In this document: in pieces, positions 25,984 to 32,376 of the stretch | How positions within the stretch are numbered: position 1 is the first letter of the stretch | How the letters are laid out: each line of letters opens with the position of its first letter | Origin: Stenomitos frigidus ULC18 | Lineage (GTDB): Bacteria > Cyanobacteriota > Cyanobacteriia > Leptolyngbyales > Leptolyngbyaceae | Assembly: GCF_003003795.1 (NCBI RefSeq) | Contig: NZ_PVWK01000122.1 | Coordinates: 1-32,376, forward strand | Length of the DNA: 32,376 bases | Reading direction: 5' to 3' | Position numbers and translations under genes: made by a program | Notes under the pieces: generated by a model | Told to the model about the DNA's origin: nothing | The model's input: only the letters and a program-made list of their open reading frames with translations | The model's database searches: none

Positions 25984-28900
25984 ATGCAGCCTGAACAGCA
26001 ACAGCGAATCATGGGCTACTTCATTGAGGAGGCAAAAGACCACCTCAACACGATCGAGCAAGGATTGCTCAATCTACAGAGCACCATTGAAGACCAGGAA
26101 ATGGTCAACGAACTGTTTCGGGCAGCCCACTCCGTCAAAGGTGGTGCAGCGATGCTGGGCTTGAATAGCATTCAGCAAGTTTCCCATCGGCTAGAAGACT
26201 ACTTCAAAATACTCAAAGAGTCGCCAATCAAGGTTGACCAAAAGCTTGAAAGCCTCTTCCTGCAAGTCTTTGATGCGTTACAAGAACTGGTAGGGCAGCT
26301 ACAAGGGCCGTTTGGCTTGACGGATGAAACGGCTAATGCAACGGTGGCTGGCGTCGAACACGTTTTTGAAGAGCTAGAAACCCATCTGACTGTCCTAGCA
26401 AGTAACGTCATCCCCACGCCAGCTGTCCAGACCGATCAACCGATCGCGGCCAGCGCTCCGGTCGGATCATCGCCAGCTCAACAGGACAGCGCGTTCATTC
26501 TACTCTTTCAAAACGATATTCCGTTGCGACTGCGCGAGATGCTGCAATTATTTAAGCAGCCAGAGGTGGACGCGGCTAACCGTCAACAGCTTCAAGATCT
26601 GTGTCACCATCTGATCAGCATCGGCGAACAGTTTGATTTGTCAGGCTGGTGCCAACTCGTCGAAATGGCAAGAGCGGCGATCGCGCATCCCAACAATGCG
26701 TATCGAACACTGGCACCCATCATCATTAGAGATATCAAGCAGGCTCAGGAACTAGTTCTCTCTGGTCGTGCCTCTGACATCGTGCCTTGCGCTCAACTGC
26801 AAGCGCTACAGCCGATTTCCTTGGTTTCAGACGACATTGCCGCTCTACTGGCAGGCACAGAAGATGCTGATTGGCTCACAGAACCCCAACCAGCAACGAC
26901 TGCTGATGCCTTGTTTGCAGAGCTAGATGAACCCGAACCTGAAATCGTTTTGAACGATAGTTTTGACACAGCGCCTACGACAGAGGCTCCGATCGATCAG
27001 CATGGGCCTGAAGTCGGGATGGCAGAATTGAACAGCCTTGCTGACTTGTTTGAGGGTGAGGTGCCCGATCTGGGTTCGACGTGGCAAGAGGAGGAAATCA
27101 TTACAGATGCGTCAGCCACGCTTGCCGTCAGCTCAGACGCCTCTACTTCTGATGATGCGGCCGATTTTTCCGATCTCCTCTTTGATGAAGCAGAGATTGG
27201 CCAGGAGGCAGCATCAACCTCTTCCCAGGATGCGCTCACCGATCTTTTCAGCGATGATGCACTGCCATCAGATCTCTTAGCGGTCGAGAGCGATAGCGCC
27301 TTCTCAGACACCAGCAATGACCCGCATGACCTGAACGATCTCTTTGCAGGGTCCGATGCTACTGACTTGACTGCCTCCACGGATGCTGGGAGCGGGCATG
27401 AGCCGGGCGTTGACTTTGATGATGTCTTTAACGCCTTGAACTTGGATGCTGAAACCAGCTCTGACACTGATGGGCTTGATTTTGAGCCAGCGTCTACATC
27501 TGGTTCGCCCCTGGATGATTTGGGTGATCTCTTCGCCGACATGGACGGGGAGCAAGACCTCACGTTCTCCGCGCCCCAAAGCGATCCGGCTGCGCCTGTA
27601 GACCTCAAGTTGGACGAACTGGATAATCCTTTCGTCAATGCACCAGACGATCAGAGCCTGACGACGCCCACTGCCCCTAGTGAGGCTGTAGCCGCTATCG
27701 TAGACCCTTGGGAAGAGGTCAATCCAATCCCGCTGCCGGAACAGCCTACGCCATCACTCATGGATGATGCGATCGTTCCATCCTCAGTGCAGCAAGCTGA
27801 TGCAGGTAGTTTTGACGATGATCTTTTTGGCGATGATCATGACAGCACCGATGCGATCGAAGAATTGTCTGATCAGGACGATCTCGACTTCACTAGCCTG
27901 CTGGAATCAACAACGGCTGAGTCATCGACTCCCTCATTCTCAGACCCATTGGTAGAAGAACTGATGGATGATGGGCTTGACCCATCGTTCGCTTCACTGC
28001 TAGCAGACGATGCTGCCAAATCGCTTCGAGCAGAGGCTGACTTTGAGGCAGTCGATCAACCACTCTCCTCTGATGAAGTGCTTCGCAATGATCCTGTCAC
28101 AGTCTTTTCAACCGATCTTCCTGATCCATGGGCAGGTTTAGAAGCGCCCCAACAGCAAGCTGCGGCTTGGGGCACTCCCAAAGCAGATGAGCTAAGCCTT
28201 GATCTTGACGATCTTGATTTCGCTCAGACCGAGATGGCATCCACAACCGCTGCCTTAACCGATGAGTTAGACATTGATTTCAACGACTTAGCTACTGATA
28301 ATGCTCTGGATACCAATCTACTGGATGTTTCAGATTCCTGGTTGACGTCAGATCGCTCCAAGCCGTCAACTGATCCAGTACGCTTTCTGGAAGCCCCGTT
28401 CGCTGAAGAAGCAGACGCGGACACCCAGACTGACTCGCTGAACGATGCGTTCGAGGATCTGCCTGACTTTAATTCCTTAGGTTTCGATGCTTCGTCAGAG
28501 TCGTTACCTGATGCCTTTGATGATTTGACCGGCGCACAGACGGGCAGCGCAGCTGAAGCGTTCGATACGGATGCCTTTGACTCGTTCTTTGACGAACCAA
28601 ACCATGACGATGGAGGGTTGGAACTGCCAGAGGACTTACTCACGATTGGTGTTTCCCCAAACGCGCCTTCAGACGGTACGGCAGCCACACTCAGCGATGA
28701 TTTACTGGGTCTTGGCGATTTGGATCGTCTGGATGACCTGGACTCGATCGCGACCTCAGACGAAGACTTAGATCTAAGTGCGCTCTCGTTTATCTCAAAC
28801 GAATTCGCTAGCGTGACAGATAACGAAGCAACTGACGAGCAGTTAGCTACTACGGCTGACGACCTCTTTGCCTCAACCGACATCGAAACAGCAGCCAATC

Positions 28901-31900
28901 TAAGTGCCCCCACAAACGTTGCTGCTGATGAAGCAAGCGTTAACGACGATCCACTTGGGTTGGATAACGTGGGCAGCATCGATCTAGACGGTTTCGATCT
29001 GGGCTATAGCGACACATCGCCAACCGCCGCAAGTGAAGATAGCCTGGACTTTGGCGACGAGTTGTTTGGTTTACAGACGACCGAGGATAGCCTCGACTTT
29101 AGCGATGATCGACTCACGTTCGATGACGATCGCAATGATCACAACGGGATCGCCGCAGAAACCAGCAGTAATAATGACTTTTCGCTAGAGTTTGAGAGTT
29201 CTGATTTCGATGCTTTAGGGTTTGACTCACCATCTGCAGAAGCGGCGACTACAGACTCAGGCGCGTTTGAGGATTTCGATTGGGGCACAAGCAGCGCCGA
29301 AAATGCAACCAGCGATAGTTTGCTCGATCTCGACGACTTACTGGATGATTCGCCCTCTACAGCATCAACAAATACGTTTGAAACGTTTGACCAATTCCTT
29401 GATGAAGGACAGCAATCAGATGACATAGAAGCGTCTTCTGCCTTAGACAATGCTGCGTTCGACAATTTGTTGGATGACGAAGCCAATGCTTTTGGCGATC
29501 TGACCAGTCTGAATTCAGAGTCTACAGCCGATGACGATTTTTCTGGTTTAGAAGCGTTTCTGGATCAAGAGACCTCAGACGCCGATGCTTTGAGTGGTTT
29601 GGATGACATGCTGAATGAAGCATCTGATGCAGAGGCATCTGCATTAGGCCTTGGGGCGCTCGGGGCAGCGGCAGGGGGCATGCTGGCGTTTGGTGCCACT
29701 GGCTCATCGCCATTGGGTGACTTTTCCGACCTTGAATCACTTTTGCAGGGCGAATCGCTCGAGACAGACAGCGTCTCCGCGCCTCTGTCTGATGCTGCGT
29801 CAGTACGCGTCTCTGAGTTTGATGATCTGGATGATTTATTGAAGGATGCTGAAGAAAAAATGGGCGGTTCGCCCACAGTGAAGCTTGCCCGTAGTAGCGT
29901 TTCGGCACAGAATCGCCGTCCGACCCGGCCAGGGAGAGTCTTCAGTGAACAGACGATGCGGGTGCCGGTCAAGCATCTGGATAACCTGAGCAATCTGGTT
30001 GGGGAACTAGTGGTCAACCGGAACAGCCTTGAGGAAGACCAGGAACGCCTACGTCAGTCCCTCGATAATTTGCTCTACCAGGTGCAGCAACTGAGCGACG
30101 TGGGGCAGCGGATGCAGGATTTGTATGAACGATCGCTCCTGGAAAGCTCTCTACTTGCCAGTCGTCAGAGTCATCGGGGTGTCTTCGCTGCGCCAAACCC
30201 ATCGGCACGTGAAAGTGGCGTGTTTGCTCAAACGGCAAATGCGACTGGCATTGAATATGATCCCCTGGAAATGGATCGCTTTACAGGTTTCCATAGTCTC
30301 TCGCAGGAAATGATTGAGCTGATCGTGCGAGTGCGTGAATCGGCGTCTGACATTGAATTCATCGTGGATGAAACGGATCAGGTGACCCGGATGTTCCGCC
30401 AGGTAACGACTCAGCTACAGGAAGGTCTGACCCGATCGCGCATGGTGCCGTTTGCCCAAACTGCCGATCGTCTGCCGCGTGCGGTACGTGACATTGCCAT
30501 GAAGGTAGGCAAGCAAGCCGAACTGAGTGTGGAAGGTCGCGAGACGCTGATCGATAAGATGATTCTGGAGCAGCTCTACGACCCGATGACCCATTTGGTG
30601 AATAATGCCATTACGCACGGCATTGAGTCGCCAGAGGTGCGTCGTGCTGCAGGCAAGCCACCCGCTGGACGCATTACCATTCGTGCCTTCCATCAAGGGA
30701 ATCAAACTATTATCTCAGTGTCTGACGATGGCGCAGGTATTGATATCGAGCGCGTTAAAGCGAAAGCGATCGAGAAGGGATTGATTACGTCAACCGACGC
30801 CAAAACGATGACACGTCTGGATGTCTATGACTTGCTTTTCCATGCTGGGTTCAGCACCAAGGATCAGGCGGATGACTTTTCAGGGCGGGGCGTTGGCATG
30901 GATGTGGTGCGTACTAGCCTGAGCGAGATTCGGGGTGCAATTAACACAGATTCCACTTACGGCAAGGGCACAACCTTTACGATTCGCCTGCCGCTGACGC
31001 TAAGTATCTCAAAAGCGCTGTGCTGCATCAGTGATCGCGCCCGCATTGCCTTCCCGATGGATGGGGTAGAGGACATGCTGGATGTTCCCAAAGAACGGAT
31101 TCAAACCAACGCTGAAGGGCAAGCCTGCATCCCCTGGCGTGACTCACTGCTGCCATTACGTCCGCTGAATGAACTGTTGGCTTACAGCCGTCACCTCGGC
31201 CGAGGCAACGTTTACGGCGGCAACCAGGAAGACGATATTGTGTCGATCGTCGTTCTACGCAGTGCTGGAAACTTCCTCGCGCTCCAGGTTGATCAGGTAT
31301 TGGGCGAACAGGAGATTGTGATCAAGCAACTGGAAGGTCCGATTCCCAAACCCGTTGGAGTGGCAGGGGCAACCGTACTGGGGGATGGTCGCATCATGCC
31401 GATCGCCGACGTGCTGGAACTGATCGATCTCTCAATGGGTCGCATCCGCAAGGATGTAGGCGGCTCGCTGTGGGAGCAGGGTGGCGTCAGCATGATTCAG
31501 GAAGCGCCGATCGCCAAAACGGAGCCAACCGTACTCATTGTGGACGACTCCATTACAGTACGCGAGCTGCTATCGATGACCTTTAACAAGGTTGGCTACC
31601 GAGTGGAGCAAGCGAGAGATGGTCAGGAAGCCTGGGAGAAACTTCGCGCTGGGCTACCCTGCGACATCGTGTTCTGCGACATCGAAATGCCTCGCATGGA
31701 CGGGTTAGAACTGCTCTCACGCATTCAAAAAGATCCCAACCTCAGCCATCTACCGATCGCGATGCTGACCTCGCGCGGTGCTGATCGTCACCGTCAAATG
31801 GCAGTCTCTCTTGGAGCCAGCGGCTACTTCACGAAGCCCTATCTAGAAGAAGCCCTTCTCGATGCCGCTCAACGGATGCTGAAGGGCGAAGTCCTAATAT

Positions 31901-31917
31901 CCAGCAGCAACGCTTAG
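25984..31917 (+). CDS. hmpE: Giant hybrid CheA histidine kinase (HmpE/PilL type)
   Basis: This 1977-residue kinase is the core of the pilus taxis system. Residues 1-105 form an Hpt domain with His49 in FRAAHSVKGGAAMLG. About 165-280 looks like a second, degenerate Hpt-like helical domain that has lost HSxKG (CHHLISIG at 207-214). About 290-1300 is an Asp/Ser/Ala/Leu-rich, probably disordered linker with many LxDLF-like motifs. The conserved core follows: P3 dimerisation (from about 1325, MRVPVKHLDNLSNLVGELV), ATPase with N box HLVNNAITHG (about 1537), DDGAGID and GRGVGMDVV, CheW-like domain (about 1670-1820) and a C-terminal REC domain (about 1845-1965) with Asp1899 in FCDIEMP. All catalytic motifs are intact. 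CheA proteins of other bacteria are commonly 600-750 residues. Confidence 0.94.
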   Translation: MQPEQQQRIMGYFIEEAKDHLNTIEQGLLNLQSTIEDQEMVNELFRAAHSVKGGAAMLGLNSIQQVSHRLEDYFKILKESPIKVDQKLESLFLQVFDALQELVGQLQGPFGLTDETANATVAGVEHVFEELETHLTVLASNVIPTPAVQTDQPIAASAPVGSSPAQQDSAFILLFQNDIPLRLREMLQLFKQPEVDAANRQQLQDLCHHLISIGEQFDLSGWCQLVEMARAAIAHPNNAYRTLAPIIIRDIKQAQELVLSGRASDIVPCAQLQALQPISLVSDDIAALLAGTEDADWLTEPQPATTADALFAELDEPEPEIVLNDSFDTAPTTEAPIDQHGPEVGMAELNSLADLFEGEVPDLGSTWQEEEIITDASATLAVSSDASTSDDAADFSDLLFDEAEIGQEAASTSSQDALTDLFSDDALPSDLLAVESDSAFSDTSNDPHDLNDLFAGSDATDLTASTDAGSGHEPGVDFDDVFNALNLDAETSSDTDGLDFEPASTSGSPLDDLGDLFADMDGEQDLTFSAPQSDPAAPVDLKLDELDNPFVNAPDDQSLTTPTAPSEAVAAIVDPWEEVNPIPLPEQPTPSLMDDAIVPSSVQQADAGSFDDDLFGDDHDSTDAIEELSDQDDLDFTSLLESTTAESSTPSFSDPLVEELMDDGLDPSFASLLADDAAKSLRAEADFEAVDQPLSSDEVLRNDPVTVFSTDLPDPWAGLEAPQQQAAAWGTPKADELSLDLDDLDFAQTEMASTTAALTDELDIDFNDLATDNALDTNLLDVSDSWLTSDRSKPSTDPVRFLEAPFAEEADADTQTDSLNDAFEDLPDFNSLGFDASSESLPDAFDDLTGAQTGSAAEAFDTDAFDSFFDEPNHDDGGLELPEDLLTIGVSPNAPSDGTAATLSDDLLGLGDLDRLDDLDSIATSDEDLDLSALSFISNEFASVTDNEATDEQLATTADDLFASTDIETAANLSAPTNVAADEASVNDDPLGLDNVGSIDLDGFDLGYSDTSPTAASEDSLDFGDELFGLQTTEDSLDFSDDRLTFDDDRNDHNGIAAETSSNNDFSLEFESSDFDALGFDSPSAEAATTDSGAFEDFDWGTSSAENATSDSLLDLDDLLDDSPSTASTNTFETFDQFLDEGQQSDDIEASSALDNAAFDNLLDDEANAFGDLTSLNSESTADDDFSGLEAFLDQETSDADALSGLDDMLNEASDAEASALGLGALGAAAGGMLAFGATGSSPLGDFSDLESLLQGESLETDSVSAPLSDAASVRVSEFDDLDDLLKDAEEKMGGSPTVKLARSSVSAQNRRPTRPGRVFSEQTMRVPVKHLDNLSNLVGELVVNRNSLEEDQERLRQSLDNLLYQVQQLSDVGQRMQDLYERSLLESSLLASRQSHRGVFAAPNPSARESGVFAQTANATGIEYDPLEMDRFTGFHSLSQEMIELIVRVRESASDIEFIVDETDQVTRMFRQVTTQLQEGLTRSRMVPFAQTADRLPRAVRDIAMKVGKQAELSVEGRETLIDKMILEQLYDPMTHLVNNAITHGIESPEVRRAAGKPPAGRITIRAFHQGNQTIISVSDDGAGIDIERVKAKAIEKGLITSTDAKTMTRLDVYDLLFHAGFSTKDQADDFSGRGVGMDVVRTSLSEIRGAINTDSTYGKGTTFTIRLPLTLSISKALCCISDRARIAFPMDGVEDMLDVPKERIQTNAEGQACIPWRDSLLPLRPLNELLAYSRHLGRGNVYGGNQEDDIVSIVVLRSAGNFLALQVDQVLGEQEIVIKQLEGPIPKPVGVAGATVLGDGRIMPIADVLELIDLSMGRIRKDVGGSLWEQGGVSMIQEAPIAKTEPTVLIVDDSITVRELLSMTFNKVGYRVEQARDGQEAWEKLRAGLPCDIVFCDIEMPRMDGLELLSRIQKDPNLSHLPIAMLTSRGADRHRQMAVSLGASGYFTKPYLEEALLDAAQRMLKGEVLISSSNA

Positions 31918-32009
31918 GGAGAAGAGTTGCTGCAGTATCCCGAATTTCTTGAGCGTGTTCTTAGAATGTAGTCAGACGCTGTCGTCTTATGTCCACTACA
32001 GAATAGCTA

Positions 32010-32231
32010 ATGCTTAATCATCTTCGGTGGTTTGTGATCGCCCCTCAACCCCTTTCAGAGGCGATCGTTGCCTACGCGCTGACCCGTGACTTTTACCGGG
32101 AAGTGGAGCATCGCGAAGACTTTGAGCGGCATTGTGATTGGTACCATCGCACAGCAGAAGCAAATCAAGCGGAGTTGCAACGAATGCAAGGAGATATCAA
32201 TCTGTTTGGTTGGTTTAATCGGCGACGCTGA
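32010..32231 (+). CDS. Small conserved-looking hypothetical protein
   Basis: This 73-residue protein has no signal peptide or membrane helix. It is helical and charged (FYREVEHREDFERHCDWYHRTAEANQAELQRMQGDINLFGWF) and ends in a basic NRRR. It looks like a real small cyanobacterial protein from its amino-acid mix, though I do not recognise the family and no Shine-Dalgarno is clear. It starts 92 bases after hmpE on the same strand and could be read through from it. It has no evident link to motility. Confidence 0.6.
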   Translation: MLNHLRWFVIAPQPLSEAIVAYALTRDFYREVEHREDFERHCDWYHRTAEANQAELQRMQGDINLFGWFNRRR

Positions 32232-32239
32232 CTGCCTGT

Positions 32240-32334
32240 AGGGACGTTGCATGGAACGTCCCTTGTGTGTAAGCGCAGCTTTCAGCAAAAATGATGCAGG
32301 AACCGTCAGATTGAGTGAACGCTGGAACGTCCCT
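32240..32334. repeat. Palindromic dispersed repeat with AACGTCCCT arms
   Basis: A hairpin with a perfect 9-base stem (AGGGACGTT at 32240-32248 and AACGTCCCT at 32255-32263, loop GCATGG) lies just after the small gene. GGAACGTCCCT recurs at 32324-32334. Similar GTAGGGACGTTGCATGGAACG elements occur widely in cyanobacterial intergenic DNA. It may serve as a transcript end as well. Confidence 0.65.
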
Positions 32335-32376
32335 GAGGCAAACTAAGCCTGGTCGTAGATGAGACACTCTTGCCTG

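Noticed and set aside
26997-30017. Several minus-strand Ser-rich ORFs (up to 251 codons) opposite hmpE
   Set aside because: They read the complement of the Asp-rich GAT/GAC codons of the linker, giving Ser/Lys/Arg runs; no start signals and no family.

Overview
The window is chromosomal DNA of a cyanobacterium, most likely a filamentous Leptolyngbya-like lineage. The evidence is the very high density of the HIP1 octamer GCGATCGC, cyanobacterium-specific families (DUF3110, DUF3082, HmpF), the isolated atpD-atpC pair, a PatA-type response regulator (DUF4388 plus REC), and heptameric short tandem repeats between genes. The genus is an inference; phylum level is secure. No tRNA, rRNA, CRISPR array, transposase or prophage was seen.

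Positions 1-14839 hold mostly housekeeping genes, nearly all on the minus strand: a PstS phosphate-binding lipoprotein with a candidate Pho box, a START/SRPBCC protein, a tandem universal stress protein, DXR (dxr), ATP synthase epsilon and beta (atpC, atpD), a DUF3082 membrane protein, IspE (ispE), RsmA and PurM (a tight purM-rsmA pair), and an MgtE magnesium transporter. A hotdog thioesterase, a DUF3110 protein and MurQ are on the plus strand. DXR and IspE are both MEP-pathway enzymes but are not in one operon. The intergenic spaces are rich in palindromes and tandem heptamers; one of these arrays supplies the stop codon and last residues of RsmA.

Positions 15063-17661 hold a GerM-like lipoprotein and a membrane-anchored M48 metallopeptidase with TPR-like repeats, both on the plus strand.

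Positions 17750-31917 are the main accessory module: a complete Hmp/Pil-type chemotaxis-like system that controls type IV pilus motility. hmpF (minus strand) is divergent from hmpA-hmpB-hmpC-hmpD-hmpE (plus strand) across an 830-base region with two separate tandem repeats. HmpD is an MCP with almost no periplasmic part but a large cytoplasmic TPR-like plus acidic N-terminal region. HmpE is a 1977-residue CheA hybrid whose Hpt and kinase core are separated by about 1000 residues of acidic, motif-rich linker. Both carry Ala/Gly/Leu patches inside the acidic linker. The system is a known family; the linker architecture and the regulatory region are the parts most worth study.

The right end holds one small conserved-looking ORF and a palindromic dispersed repeat.
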